Below, piece by piece: positions 19,439-29,990 of a stretch of DNA of 64,000 nucleotides. Origin of the DNA: Achromobacter piechaudii NBRC 102461 (lineage in GTDB: Bacteria > Pseudomonadota > Gammaproteobacteria > Burkholderiales > Burkholderiaceae_B); the NCBI RefSeq assembly GCF_001571245.1, contig NZ_BCTK01000007.1, forward strand, positions 1 to 64,000. The letters are read 5' to 3'. A program made the position numbers and the translations under genes. Numbering within the stretch: the first letter of the stretch is position 1; every line of letters starts with the position of its first letter. The notes beneath the pieces were generated by a model that worked only from the letters and a program-made list of their open reading frames with translations, was not told where the DNA came from and made no database searches.

Positions 19439-20586
19439 AAATTCTTTACACCAACTTCCACCAGGGCGATGGCGGTGGCCACACCACCTACGTCATGTCG
19501 CTGGCGCGCATGCTGCGTGAGCGCGCGCGCATTACCGTGGCCGCGCCGCGCGGCAGCCGACTGTTGGCCGAAGCGCACGCGCTGCCTGGTGTGGAGTCGA
19601 TCGACCTGGAGTTCAAGAGCCGCCCCTGGCAGCAATTGAGCGCGTTGCGCCGGTTGCGCGCGCTGCTGCGCCGCGAAAAGTTCGACGTGATTCACGTGAA
19701 CGGTTCCGCCGATCATCGTCTTTGCATGCTGGCGGCGGTGGGCATGGGTGCGCATCGGCCCTTCATCGTCTACACCCAGCACACCGACCGCAGCGCCAAG
19801 AGCCTGGGCGTGCGCATGCGCGCCAAGTGGGGCACGAACCGCGTGATCTGCGTGTGCGGCCATACGTTTCGCCGGATGAAGGAATCGGTGTTCCGCGACG
19901 AAGACCTGCGCGTGGTGCACAACGGCGTGGACACGCTGGAATTCCAACCCGTCAGCGCCGAGCAGGCTGCCCAGGCGCGCGCGGCGCTGTTGCCCAAGGC
20001 CATGCAGCGCCGGCTAGTGATCGGCAGCAATGCCGGCACGGCCGTCTACAAGAACTGGCTGGACATGGTGACTGCCGTATCGCTGCTGCCCGAGCATCAG
20101 CGCGATCAGGTCGTGATCCTGATCGCCGGCAAGGAGCCCGACGCCGAACAGCGTCAGCGCGTGGCCGATCTGGCCATGACGGATCAGGTGGTGTTTACCG
20201 GACTGCTTGAGGACGTGCGCCCATTCCTGGCGGCGCTGGATGTCGGTTTCGTGCTGTCCTCGCGCCTGGAGACGATTTCATTCGCGTGCCGCGAGATGAT
20301 GGCGGCGGGCAAACCGGTGATCGTCAGCAAGGTGGGCGGGCTGACCGAGAACGTCACCGATGGGCACAACGGCTGGGTCGTGCCGCCCGGTTCGGTCAGC
20401 AGCGTGCTGGCGACGGTGTCCACGATCCTGAATGACCGCGCCATTGCCGCCAAGATGGGCGAGCAGGCCCGCCACACGGCGCTGCACGAGTTTTCGCTCG
20501 CGCGCTTCGTGGGGCAGACCGAAGAGGTGTATCGGGAACGCGGGGGCGTCCGACCGTCAGCGCGAACTGACGCCCTGATGTCGTGA
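19435..20586 (+). CDS. GT-B fold glycosyltransferase (family 4-like)
   Basis: A 383-residue protein with the two Rossmann halves of a GT4-type retaining glycosyltransferase. The N-terminal acceptor domain begins KILYTNFHQGDGGGHTTYV (glycine-rich loop); the C-terminal donor domain has the PFLAALDVGFVLSSRLETIS and EMMAAGKPVIVSKVGGLTE blocks typical of Glycos_transf_1. The ATG at 19435 overlaps the previous stop; an upstream in-frame start at 19369 lies deep in that gene and is not needed. Likely adds a sugar to LPS core or another envelope glycan at the cytoplasmic face of the inner membrane. Confidence 0.85.
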   Translation: MKILYTNFHQGDGGGHTTYVMSLARMLRERARITVAAPRGSRLLAEAHALPGVESIDLEFKSRPWQQLSALRRLRALLRREKFDVIHVNGSADHRLCMLAAVGMGAHRPFIVYTQHTDRSAKSLGVRMRAKWGTNRVICVCGHTFRRMKESVFRDEDLRVVHNGVDTLEFQPVSAEQAAQARAALLPKAMQRRLVIGSNAGTAVYKNWLDMVTAVSLLPEHQRDQVVILIAGKEPDAEQRQRVADLAMTDQVVFTGLLEDVRPFLAALDVGFVLSSRLETISFACREMMAAGKPVIVSKVGGLTENVTDGHNGWVVPPGSVSSVLATVSTILNDRAIAAKMGEQARHTALHEFSLARFVGQTEEVYRERGGVRPSARTDALMS

Positions 20587-20604
20587 CGCCCCGGATCGTG
20601 ATCC

Positions 20605-21741
<1,137 letters not shown>

Positions 21742-22032
21742 TTACTTCAGATAGGAACGGACGATGCGCATCAGCTGATCGACTTCGGCTGCGGCGTCGA
21801 TACTGGCGTCTTGCGGGCCGCCCTGGGAGGATTGCAGGAAGGTTTCCCGGAGATGGCTTTCCAGCACCTCGGCCATCAGGCCGGTGGCTGCGCCGCGCAA
21901 GGCGGCCAGCTGCTGCAACAGCGCCCCACATTCCGTGCCTTCGTTGACCGCGCGTTCCAATGCTAACGCCTGCCCCTGGATACGGCGCAAGCGGGTGACA
22001 ACACGTTTCTTTTCTTCCGGCGAATGCGGCAC
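21742..22032 (-). CDS. frmR: FrmR, formaldehyde-responsive CsoR/RcnR-family repressor
   Basis: A 96-residue all-helical repressor. GTG at 22032 is the start: GGAG lies 7-8 bases ahead and translation then gives MPHSPEEKKRV. With this numbering Pro2, His3, Cys35 (in GTECGALL) and His60 (in LESHLRE) fall at the positions known in FrmR, where Pro2 and Cys35 are bridged by formaldehyde to release DNA. The longer open frame on this strand is an artefact running across hutC. Represses frmR-frmA; a G-tract operator lies just upstream. Confidence 0.93.
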   Translation of the reverse strand: MPHSPEEKKRVVTRLRRIQGQALALERAVNEGTECGALLQQLAALRGAATGLMAEVLESHLRETFLQSSQGGPQDASIDAAAEVDQLMRIVRSYLK

Positions 22033-22049
22033 GGCAGGCTCCGAAAACG

Positions 22050-22066
22050 ATACAGGGGGGGAGTAT
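22050..22066. promoter_or_regulatory. Predicted FrmR operator (G-tract inverted repeat)
   Basis: ATAC-A-GGGGGGG-A-GTAT: four-base inverted arms around seven G residues, 18 bp upstream of the frmR start. CsoR/RcnR-family repressors bind exactly this kind of site (for example TACT-G6-AGTA for RcnR). Confidence 0.8.
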
Positions 22067-22103
22067 ACGAAAAGCCGGCGGGAATTCGCAAGCCATGTGT
22101 ACC

Positions 22104-22113
22104 TGTCTATACT
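22104..22113. promoter_or_regulatory. Possible HutC operator before hutC
   Basis: TGTCTATACT, 49 bp before the hutC start, is a degenerate relative of the TGTATATACA core found before hutU. It is flanked by a GTCTA/TAGAC inverted pair. It may mediate HutC autoregulation. Confidence 0.45.
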
Positions 22114-22161
22114 AGACGCCGATTTGCGCCGCCTTTTCGGCCCCCCACCCAGGATCATTCC

Positions 22162-22905
22162 GTGGCTTCTTCTCCCCCCCGATTGCCCGTCCAGGCCAAC
22201 CCCCTGCCCGCGCCGCTGTACGCGCAGGTCAAGCAGATGATTGCGCAGCAGATACGTACCGGCGCGTGGCCCGCGCACTATCGGGTGCCCTCGGAAAGCG
22301 AACTGGTCGACGAACTCGGTTTCAGCCGCATGACGATCAATCGCGCGCTGCGCGAGCTGACTGCCGAAGGGCTGCTGGTGCGGATGCAGGGGGTGGGCAC
22401 GTTCGTGGCCCAGCCCAAGGCGCGCTCGGCGCTGTTTGCCGTCAACAACATCGCGGACGAGATCGCCGCGCGCAACCATAAGCATCACAGCCGCGTGGTG
22501 CGCCTGGCCGAAGAGCCGGCCGGGCCCGAGCAGGCGCAGGCGCTGGACCTGCGCGTGGGGCAGCCGGTGTTCCATTCGGTCATCGTGCACTTCGAGGACG
22601 ACGTGCCGATCCAACTGGAAGACCGCTACGTCAATGTGCGGCTGGCGCCCGACTACCTGAAGCAGGACTTCACGGAGCACACCCCCTACGAATACCTGAC
22701 GCGCGTGGCGCCGTTGAGCGAGGGCGAGCACGTCGTCGAGGCCATTCTGGCCAAGCCGCGAGAATGCCAGTTGTTGCAGATAGACCGCGACGAACCTTGC
22801 TTGCTGATCCGTCGCCGCACATGGTCGGGCGACCGCGCGGTGACGCTGGCGCGCCTGATCCACCCCGGTTCGCGCCATCGGCTGGAAGGCAAGTTCACGA
22901 CATGA
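22162..22905 (+). CDS. hutC: Histidine utilisation repressor HutC
   Basis: A 247-residue GntR-family repressor of the HutC subfamily. The N-terminal winged helix contains RVPSESELVDELGFSRMTINRALRELTAEGLL; the C-terminal UTRA domain (from about residue 95) binds the inducer, urocanate in characterised HutC proteins. GTG at 22162 is the start: AGGA lies 7-8 bases upstream, and this gives the usual family length. Its stop overlaps the hutD start, so both are translated together. It heads the hut gene cluster and is expected to repress it through CTTGTATATACAAG-type sites. Confidence 0.93.
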   Translation: MASSPPRLPVQANPLPAPLYAQVKQMIAQQIRTGAWPAHYRVPSESELVDELGFSRMTINRALRELTAEGLLVRMQGVGTFVAQPKARSALFAVNNIADEIAARNHKHHSRVVRLAEEPAGPEQAQALDLRVGQPVFHSVIVHFEDDVPIQLEDRYVNVRLAPDYLKQDFTEHTPYEYLTRVAPLSEGEHVVEAILAKPRECQLLQIDRDEPCLLIRRRTWSGDRAVTLARLIHPGSRHRLEGKFTT

Positions 22906-23504
22906 CCCAACCCGACATCCGTTTGTATCGCGCCGCCGACTATCCGCGCATGCCATGGAAGAACGGCGGCGGCACCACGCAGGAAGTGACGTGCAATCCG
23001 GGCGGCAGCACCGCCGCGTTCGATTGGCGCCTGTCCATCGCCGACGTCGCCCAGGAGGGCGGGTTTTCGGCGTTCACTGGCTTGCAGCGGATCATCACGG
23101 TGCTGCAAGGAAAGGGCATCCAGCTGACGGTGGACGGCCAGCAACAAGCTCCGCTGACGCCGCGCCAGGCCTATGCGTTCGACGGCAGCGCGGCGGTGCA
23201 CTGCCGCTTGCTGGACGGGCCGATCCGCGACTTCAACCTCATCTATCGGCCCGAACGCTATCAGGCGCGTCTGCAATGGGCGTGTGGTGCGAAACCCTGG
23301 ACCTTTCACAGCTCGGCGCAAAGCGTGCTGGTGCTGAATGCGGGCGCGGCGCTGACCGTGAACGTCGACGGCGCGGACCACGCGCTGCCCGCGCAATACG
23401 ACTGCCTGCATATCGATGGCCGGCAGGCGCTGGCAGCGTATCGCCTCGTTGGCGAGGGTGGCGTGGACGCTTGCATCATCGAGCTGCATCCCCGCCAGGG
23501 ATAA
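22902..23504 (+). CDS. hutD: HutD family protein
   Basis: A 200-residue cupin-fold protein of the HutD family, recognised by the N-terminal MPWKNGGGTTQEV block and the DFNLIYRPERY block. HutD is found in many proteobacterial hut operons and is thought to limit urocanate/histidine pathway activity; its molecular role is not settled. The ATG overlaps the hutC stop by four bases. It is followed by a promoter region with a HutC palindrome, so hutCD and hutU onwards may be separately transcribed. Confidence 0.9.
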   Translation: MTQPDIRLYRAADYPRMPWKNGGGTTQEVTCNPGGSTAAFDWRLSIADVAQEGGFSAFTGLQRIITVLQGKGIQLTVDGQQQAPLTPRQAYAFDGSAAVHCRLLDGPIRDFNLIYRPERYQARLQWACGAKPWTFHSSAQSVLVLNAGAALTVNVDGADHALPAQYDCLHIDGRQALAAYRLVGEGGVDACIIELHPRQG

Positions 23505-23570
23505 AGAAAATCTCACGCGGTATCTTTTTCTCATTGGGGAAATCCCTGAGATAAATACCGCTCGTCTGAG

Positions 23571-23584
23571 CTTGTATATACAAG
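23571..23584. promoter_or_regulatory. HutC operator before hutU (perfect palindrome)
   Basis: CTTGTATATACAAG is a perfect 14-bp palindrome, 77 bp before the hutU start. Its TGTATATACA core matches the operator type known for HutC in pseudomonads. Confidence 0.85.
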
Positions 23585-23660
23585 CATAGGCATCCTATGA
23601 TGCGGGCAACCGTCGCGCGGGGGATCGATGCGCGCGGCAGAACCGATCAAGGAGACTGTC

Positions 23661-25340
23661 TTGGACCAATCGAATCGATATCGCGATGTCGTCATCCGCG
23701 CCCCGCGCGGCAACCAGCTGACCGCCAAGAGCTGGTTGACCGAAGCGCCGCTGCGCATGCTGATGAACAACCTGGACCCGGACGTCGCTGAAAATCCCAA
23801 AGAGCTGGTCGTCTATGGCGGCATTGGCCGCGCGGCGCGCAACTGGGAGTGCTACGACAAGATCGTCGAATCGCTCACGCAGCTGAACGAAGACGAAACG
23901 CTGCTGGTGCAGTCCGGCAAACCGGTGGGCGTATTCAAGACCCACGCGAACGCCCCGCGCGTGCTGATCGCCAACTCCAATCTGGTGCCGCATTGGGCCA
24001 ATTGGGAACACTTCAACGAACTGGACGCCAAGGGCCTGGCCATGTACGGCCAGATGACGGCGGGCAGCTGGATCTACATCGGCAGTCAGGGCATTGTCCA
24101 GGGCACTTACGAAACCTTCGTCGAGGCGGGCCGCCAGCACTACGGCGGCGACCTGACTGGCCGCTGGGTGCTGACCGCGGGCCTGGGCGGCATGGGCGGC
24201 GCGCAGCCGCTGGCCGCCACACTGGCCGGCGCATGCTCGCTCAATATCGAATGCCAGCAAAGCAGCATCGACTTCCGGCTGCGCACCCGCTACGTGGACG
24301 AGCAGGCGACCGACCTGGACGACGCGCTGGCGCGCATCGCCAAGTACACGAAGGAAGGCCGCGCGGTGTCGATCGCGTTGTGCGGCAACGCCGCCGACGT
24401 GCTGCCCGAGCTGGTGCGTCGCGGCGTCAAGCCCGACATGGTCACGGACCAGACCAGCGCGCACGATCCGCTGAACGGCTACCTGCCTTCCGGCTGGACT
24501 TGGCCGGAATACCGCGAGCGCGCCAAGCGCGAACCGGCCGCCGTCATCAAGGCCGCCAAGCAATCGATGGCCGTGCATGTGCAAGCCATGCTGGCGTTCA
24601 AGCGCCAGGGCATTCCCACCTTCGATTACGGCAACAACATCCGCCAGATGGCGCAAGAGGAAGGCGTGGCCGACGCCTTCGACTTCCCGGGTTTCGTGCC
24701 TGCCTACATCCGGCCGCTGTTCTGCCGTGGCGTCGGCCCGTTCCGCTGGGCCGCGCTGTCGGGCGATCCGCAGGACATCTACAAGACAGACGCCAAGGTC
24801 AAGGAACTGATCCCCGACGATGCGCATCTGCATCGCTGGCTGGCGATGGCGCGCGAGCGCATCAGCTTCCAGGGCCTGCCGGCGCGCATCTGCTGGGTGG
24901 GTCTGGGCGAACGCGCCCGCCTGGGCCTGGCCTTCAACGAGATGGTGCGATCGGGCGAACTGTCCGCGCCCGTCGTCATTGGCCGCGACCACTTGGATTC
25001 CGGGTCCGTCGCCAGCCCCAACCGCGAAACCGAATCCATGCGCGATGGCTCCGACGCGGTGTCCGACTGGCCCCTGTTGAACGCCCTGTTGAACACCGCC
25101 AGCGGCGCGACCTGGGTGTCGCTGCATCATGGCGGCGGCGTGGGCATGGGCTTTTCGCAGCACTCCGGCATGGTCGTCGTCTGCGATGGCACGGACGAGG
25201 CCGCCGAACGCATCGCACGCGTCCTGACCAATGACCCGGCCACCGGTGTGATGCGCCATGCCGATGCGGGCTACGACATAGCCATCGAATGCGCCAACGA
25301 GCAGGGCTTGAACCTGCCGATGGTCACCCGCCCGCGCTGA
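23661..25340 (+). CDS. hutU: Urocanate hydratase
   Basis: A 559-residue urocanase, the second enzyme of histidine breakdown (urocanate to 4-imidazolone-5-propionate), using tightly bound NAD+. Family signatures: [16 protein letters not shown] for NAD binding, [14 protein letters not shown], and [17 protein letters not shown] carrying the active-site cysteine. The start is an unusual TTG at 23661: AAGGAG lies six bases ahead and the protein then begins [17 protein letters not shown], as in homologues. The ATG at 23628 lacks a ribosome site. Preceded by a HutC palindrome. Confidence 0.95.
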   Translation: MDQSNRYRDVVIRAPRGNQLTAKSWLTEAPLRMLMNNLDPDVAENPKELVVYGGIGRAARNWECYDKIVESLTQLNEDETLLVQSGKPVGVFKTHANAPRVLIANSNLVPHWANWEHFNELDAKGLAMYGQMTAGSWIYIGSQGIVQGTYETFVEAGRQHYGGDLTGRWVLTAGLGGMGGAQPLAATLAGACSLNIECQQSSIDFRLRTRYVDEQATDLDDALARIAKYTKEGRAVSIALCGNAADVLPELVRRGVKPDMVTDQTSAHDPLNGYLPSGWTWPEYRERAKREPAAVIKAAKQSMAVHVQAMLAFKRQGIPTFDYGNNIRQMAQEEGVADAFDFPGFVPAYIRPLFCRGVGPFRWAALSGDPQDIYKTDAKVKELIPDDAHLHRWLAMARERISFQGLPARICWVGLGERARLGLAFNEMVRSGELSAPVVIGRDHLDSGSVASPNRETESMRDGSDAVSDWPLLNALLNTASGATWVSLHHGGGVGMGFSQHSGMVVVCDGTDEAAERIARVLTNDPATGVMRHADAGYDIAIECANEQGLNLPMVTRPR

Positions 25341-25422
25341 TCCGCCGCTGACCCCTATCCTTCCAACCGCGTGGGGCCGTGACCGGCATCGGTCCGCCCC
25401 ACGCCACCCTTGAGGCAATGCG

Positions 25423-26835
25423 ATGGCGCAAAGCAGCGAGACAGGGACCACGCCGCTTATCGAGCGGCGTTCCATCGACTACATTCCGCCCTCCGAGCGG
25501 CACGGCAGGCTCTACAGCCAATTCACGCTGTGGATGGGCGCCAACCTTCAGATCACCGCGATCGTCACCGGCGCGCTGGCGGTGGTGCTGGGTGGCGACG
25601 TGTTCTGGTCGCTGATCGGGTTGTTCATCGGACAGGTCTTGGGCGGCGTGGTGATGGCGTTGCACGCGGCGCAGGGCCCCAAGCTGGGATTGCCGCAGAT
25701 GATCTCCAGTCGCGTGCAGTTCGGCGTCTACGGCGCGGCGATTCCCATCGTGCTGGTGTGCCTGATGTACCTGGGCTTCACGGCCACGGGCACGGTGCTG
25801 TCCGGCCAGGCGCTGGGGCAGCTGTTCGGGGTCAGCGACACCGTCGGCATCCTGATCTTCGCGTCGGTCATCGTGGTGGCGACCTTGTTCGGCTATCGCG
25901 TGATCCACATCATCGGACGCATTGCCACCGTATTCGGCCTGATTGCGTTCGTGTATCTGTTCAGCCGCGTGATCGCGGTGGGCGATGTGGGCCAGTTGTT
26001 GCAGATCCGGCATTTCGCCTGGGGGCCGTTCCTGTTGGCCGTGTCGCTGGCGGCGTCGTGGCAGATCGCCTATGGCCCCTACGTGGCGGACTATTCGCGC
26101 TACCTGCCCAGCAGCACGTCTTCGGTCAAGACGTTCCTGGCGGTGGGCCTGGGCTCGGTGCTGGGCGCGCAGATCGCCATGGTGCTGGGCGTGCTGGCCG
26201 CCGCGATGTCGGCGGGGCAGTTCGCGGGGCGCGAGGTCGCTTACATCGTGGGGCTGGGTGGCACGGGCACGATGGCGGCGTTGCTGTATTTCAGCATCGC
26301 CTTCGGCAAGGTCACGATCTCGACGCTCAACTCCTACGGCAGCTTCATGTGCGTGGCCACCATCGTGAGCGGCTTTCGCGGGCATGTGGAAATTTCCCGG
26401 CGCCAGCGCGCGGTGGCCGTGGTGCTGATCGTGGGCGCGGCGACGGCGGTGGCCCTGGTGGGCCAGCATTCTTTCCTGAACGCATTCAAGTCTTTCATTC
26501 TTTTCCTGCTGGCGTTCTTCGTGCCGTGGAGCGCGGTGAATCTGGTGGATTACTACTTCATCAACCGCGAACGGTATGACGTGGCCGCGCTGTCGGATCC
26601 GAATGGCCGGTACGGGCGCTGGAACCTGCCGGGCATCGCGGTGTACGCGGTCGGCGTGTTGGTGCAGATGCCGTTCATCTCGACCAAGCTCTACACCGGC
26701 CCGATGGTCGAACGCCTGGGCGGCGTGGATGTGTCGTGGATCATCGGCCTGATCGTTCCCAGCATTCTTTATTACCTATTCGCCCGCCGCGACACGCGGC
26801 TTGCGGCGCACGAGCCGGCGCAACGTCCGGCATGA
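25423..26835 (+). CDS. NCS1-family permease in the hut operon (probable urocanate or related transporter)
   Basis: A 470-residue inner-membrane protein with about 12 hydrophobic segments. The N-terminal IERRSIDYIPPSERHGRLYSQFTLWMGANLQ is typical of the nucleobase:cation symporter-1 (cytosine/purine permease) family. Placement between hutU and hutH indicates uptake of a histidine-pathway compound rather than a nucleobase; pseudomonad hut loci likewise carry separate histidine and urocanate transporters. The substrate is inferred from context only. Confidence 0.85.
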   Translation: MAQSSETGTTPLIERRSIDYIPPSERHGRLYSQFTLWMGANLQITAIVTGALAVVLGGDVFWSLIGLFIGQVLGGVVMALHAAQGPKLGLPQMISSRVQFGVYGAAIPIVLVCLMYLGFTATGTVLSGQALGQLFGVSDTVGILIFASVIVVATLFGYRVIHIIGRIATVFGLIAFVYLFSRVIAVGDVGQLLQIRHFAWGPFLLAVSLAASWQIAYGPYVADYSRYLPSSTSSVKTFLAVGLGSVLGAQIAMVLGVLAAAMSAGQFAGREVAYIVGLGGTGTMAALLYFSIAFGKVTISTLNSYGSFMCVATIVSGFRGHVEISRRQRAVAVVLIVGAATAVALVGQHSFLNAFKSFILFLLAFFVPWSAVNLVDYYFINRERYDVAALSDPNGRYGRWNLPGIAVYAVGVLVQMPFISTKLYTGPMVERLGGVDVSWIIGLIVPSILYYLFARRDTRLAAHEPAQRPA

Positions 26836-26880
26836 CAACAACATTGCATCAAGCCGGCGAGCCGGCGTAGGAGACCCCAC

Positions 26881-28410
26881 ATGGAATTGCATCTGAAGCC
26901 CGGCCATCTGACCCTGTCCGACTTGCGTCGCGTGTACCAGGAACCGGTGCGCTTGAGCCTGGACGCGGGCGCGGCCGACGCCATCGACGCCAGCGTGGCG
27001 ACGGTAGAGCGCCTGATCGCCGAGGGCCGTACGGTGTATGGCATCAACACGGGCTTTGGCTTGCTGGCGTCGACCAAGATCGCGCGCGAAGATCTGCAAG
27101 CGCTGCAAAGTTCGCTGGTGCGGTCGCACGCGGCGGGCGTGGGCGAGCCGCTGGACGACGCCATGGTCCGGCTGATCATGGTGCTGAAGATCAACAGCCT
27201 GGCGCGCGGTTATTCCGGCATACGCCGCCACGTCATCGACAGCCTGATCGCGATGGTGAACGCGGGCGTCTATCCGCATATTCCGTTGAAGGGTTCGGTG
27301 GGCGCGTCGGGCGACCTGGCCCCGCTGGCGCACATGTCGATCGTGCTGCTGGGCGAGAGCCGCGCGCGCTATCAAGGCGAATGGCTGCCGGCGCAGGAAG
27401 CGCTGGCGCGGGCCGGCCTGGTGCCACTGACGTTGGCGGCCAAGGAAGGGCTGGCGCTGTTGAACGGCACGCAGGTGTCCACCGCCTATGCGCTGCGCGG
27501 CCTCTTCGAAGCGGAAGACATGATGGCGGCGGGCTTGGTGTGCGGCAGCCTCAGCGTGGAAGCGATGCTGGGATCGCGCGTGCCGTTCGACGCCCGCATC
27601 CACGCCGCGCGCGGCCAGCCGGGCCAGATCGCGGTAGCTGCTGTGTACCGCGATCTGTTGGGTCAGGACAGCGAGGTCGGCCATTCGCACGCCGATTGCG
27701 AAAAGGTGCAGGACCCCTATTCCCTGCGTTGCCAGCCGCAGGTGATGGGCGCGTGCCTGACGCAGATCCGTCATGCCGCGCACGTGCTGCAAATCGAATC
27801 GAACGCCGTGTCGGACAACCCGCTTGTGTTCGTGGCGCAAGGCGACGTGATCTCGGGCGGCAACTTCCACGCCGAACCCGTGGCGATGGTGGCGGACAAC
27901 CTGGCGTTGGCGCTGGCCGAGATCGGCGCGCTGTCGGAACGGCGCATTGCGCTGATGATGGACAAGCACATGTCGCAGCTGCCGCCATTCCTGGTCAGCA
28001 AGGGCGGCGTCAACTCGGGCTTCATGATCGCGCAGGTGACCGCGGCCGCGCTGGCCAGCGACAACAAGGCGCTGGCGCACCCGGCCAGCGTGGACAGCAT
28101 GCCCACGTCGGCCAACCAGGAAGACCACGTCTCGATGGCGCCCAACGCCGGCAAGCGCTTGTGGGCCATGGCGGAAAACGTGCGCGACATCCTGGCCATC
28201 GAGTGGCTGGGTGCGTGCCAGGGGCTGGACTTCCGCGAAGGGCTCAAGACCTCGCCCCAGCTTGAACAGGCGCGCCGCGCGCTGCGCGAGAAGGTGCCGC
28301 ACTACGAAGAAGACCGCTTCTTCGCGCCGGACATCGCTGCCGCCAGCAGCCTGATTTCGGCACAGGTGTTCAACGGCCTGATGCCGGTGGGACTGCTACC
28401 CAGCCTTTGA
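26881..28410 (+). CDS. hutH: Histidine ammonia-lyase
   Basis: A 509-residue lyase that converts L-histidine to trans-urocanate and ammonia. The tripeptide that forms the MIO electrophile is visible as Ala142-Ser143-Gly144 in [15 protein letters not shown], the same numbering as in the well-studied Pseudomonas putida enzyme. The tyrosine loop VYGINTGFG is at residues 52-60. The start has TAGGAGA 7-8 bases ahead. Located between two permease genes in the hut operon. Confidence 0.96.
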   Translation: MELHLKPGHLTLSDLRRVYQEPVRLSLDAGAADAIDASVATVERLIAEGRTVYGINTGFGLLASTKIAREDLQALQSSLVRSHAAGVGEPLDDAMVRLIMVLKINSLARGYSGIRRHVIDSLIAMVNAGVYPHIPLKGSVGASGDLAPLAHMSIVLLGESRARYQGEWLPAQEALARAGLVPLTLAAKEGLALLNGTQVSTAYALRGLFEAEDMMAAGLVCGSLSVEAMLGSRVPFDARIHAARGQPGQIAVAAVYRDLLGQDSEVGHSHADCEKVQDPYSLRCQPQVMGACLTQIRHAAHVLQIESNAVSDNPLVFVAQGDVISGGNFHAEPVAMVADNLALALAEIGALSERRIALMMDKHMSQLPPFLVSKGGVNSGFMIAQVTAAALASDNKALAHPASVDSMPTSANQEDHVSMAPNAGKRLWAMAENVRDILAIEWLGACQGLDFREGLKTSPQLEQARRALREKVPHYEEDRFFAPDIAAASSLISAQVFNGLMPVGLLPSL

Positions 28411-28420
28411 TTTCAAGGTT

Positions 28421-28441
28421 GCGGCGCTCTTCGGGCGCCGC
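28421..28441 (+). terminator. Hairpin between hutH and the next permease
   Basis: Perfect 7-bp arms GCGGCGC (28421-28427) and GCGCCGC (28435-28441) lie 10 bp after the hutH stop, followed by CTTTGC but no T-run. It may be a partial terminator or an mRNA-stabilising hairpin inside the operon. Confidence 0.5.
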
Positions 28442-28526
28442 CTTTGCAGCGCTGTGCGCAAGCGGCCATAGAAGCCGCTCGCACAGCGTTTGATGCTGTA
28501 CGCCTATAACAAGGACGGAGAAGACA

Positions 28527-29933
28527 ATGCAAGCGCAAACGCAGGATCTCAAACGGGGGCTCAACGCCAGGCATATCCGCTTCATGGCGTTGGGATCGGC
28601 CATCGGGACAGGCTTGTTCTACGGATCGGCCAAGGCCATCCAGGAGGCCGGGCCATCGGTGCTGATCGCCTATCTGATTGCCGGCGCGGCCGTATACATG
28701 GTGATGCGCGCGCTGGGGGAAATGGCGGTGAAGGATCCCGTGTCGGGCTCCTTCGGGCATTACGCCACGTGTTACCTGGGGCCGATAGCGGGCTTTCTGA
28801 CCGGCTGGACCTACGCGTTCGAGATGATCATCGTCTGCCTGGCCGACATCACCGCGTTTGGCCTGTACATGGGCTTCTGGTATCCCGATGTGCCGCGCTG
28901 GATCTGGGTGCTGTCCATCGTGCTCTTCATCGGCGCGATCAACCTGTGTTCGGTCAAGGTGTTTGGCGAACTGGAATTCTGGCTGTCGCTGCTGAAGGTG
29001 GGCGCCATCATCGCGATGATCGCGGGGGGGCTGGGCATCATGCTGTTCGGCCTGGGCATGGATGCGGGCAGCGCGGCGACGGGCGTGCAGAACCTGTGGC
29101 AGCACGGCGGTTTCATGCCCAACGGCGTAAGCGGACTGATTGCCTCGCTGGCGGTGGTGGTGTTCGCCTTCGGCGGCATCGAGATCATCGGCATCACCGC
29201 GGGCGAAGCCAAGGACCCCGCAAAGACCATCCCGCGCGCGATCAACGCGGTGCCGCTGCGCATCCTGCTGTTCTACGTGCTAACGCTGTTCGTGCTGATG
29301 TCGCTCTTTCCGTGGACGCAGATCGGCAGCCAGGGCAGTCCGTTCGTGCAGATCTTCGATGGGCTGGGCATCAAATCGGCGGCAACCATCCTGAACATCG
29401 TGGTGATCTCGGCTGCCGTGTCGGCGATCAACAGCGACATCTTCGGCGCGGGCCGCATGTTGTACGGCATGGCTCAACAGGGGCAGGCTCCCCGCGCGTT
29501 CGGAGCGGTGTCGAAGTCCGGCGTGCCGTGGATGACGGTGGTGGTGATGACCGTGGCGCTGTTGCTGGGCGTGCTGCTCAACTACCTGATCCCCGAAGAC
29601 GTCTTCATGCTGATCGCCTCTATCGCCACCTTTGCGACGGTGTGGGTGTGGCTGATGATTCTGTTGTCGCAAGTGGGCATGCGGCGCAAGATGAGTGCCG
29701 AGGAGGTTGCCCAGCTGAAGTTCCCGGTGCCCTTCTGGCCCATCGGTCCGGCGCTGGCCATCGTGTTCCTGGTGTTCGTGATCGGGGTGCTGGGCTATTT
29801 CCCGCGCACGCAGATGGCCTTGATCGTGGGCGCGGCGTGGATTGCCTTGCTGTGCCTGGCGTACCGTTATCTGGTCGTGCCGCGCGGTCCTCGTGGCGGC
29901 ATGCCGGTGCCGGTGACGGAAGGGTCTGACTGA
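28527..29933 (+). CDS. Amino acid permease (APC superfamily), probable histidine transporter
   Basis: A 468-residue protein with about 12 membrane helices. It begins with the AAT-family signature [28 protein letters not shown] and includes [20 protein letters not shown], both typical of ProY/AroP-type proton-coupled amino acid permeases. Its position between hutH and hutI makes L-histidine the likely substrate, like HutT of pseudomonads. A purine-rich stretch (AAGGACGGAGAAGAC) precedes the ATG. Confidence 0.88.
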   Translation: MQAQTQDLKRGLNARHIRFMALGSAIGTGLFYGSAKAIQEAGPSVLIAYLIAGAAVYMVMRALGEMAVKDPVSGSFGHYATCYLGPIAGFLTGWTYAFEMIIVCLADITAFGLYMGFWYPDVPRWIWVLSIVLFIGAINLCSVKVFGELEFWLSLLKVGAIIAMIAGGLGIMLFGLGMDAGSAATGVQNLWQHGGFMPNGVSGLIASLAVVVFAFGGIEIIGITAGEAKDPAKTIPRAINAVPLRILLFYVLTLFVLMSLFPWTQIGSQGSPFVQIFDGLGIKSAATILNIVVISAAVSAINSDIFGAGRMLYGMAQQGQAPRAFGAVSKSGVPWMTVVVMTVALLLGVLLNYLIPEDVFMLIASIATFATVWVWLMILLSQVGMRRKMSAEEVAQLKFPVPFWPIGPALAIVFLVFVIGVLGYFPRTQMALIVGAAWIALLCLAYRYLVVPRGPRGGMPVPVTEGSD

Positions 29934-29990
29934 TCCAATACGGCGCCCGTCGCCCAGCGCGGCGTGGCGCCGGCTTCAAGGAGAATTTGC

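Noticed and set aside
21742-22956. 404-residue minus-strand protein containing FrmR at its end
   Set aside because: Only the last 96 residues are FrmR; the rest is antisense of hutC. The GTG at 22032 with its ribosome site is the true start.
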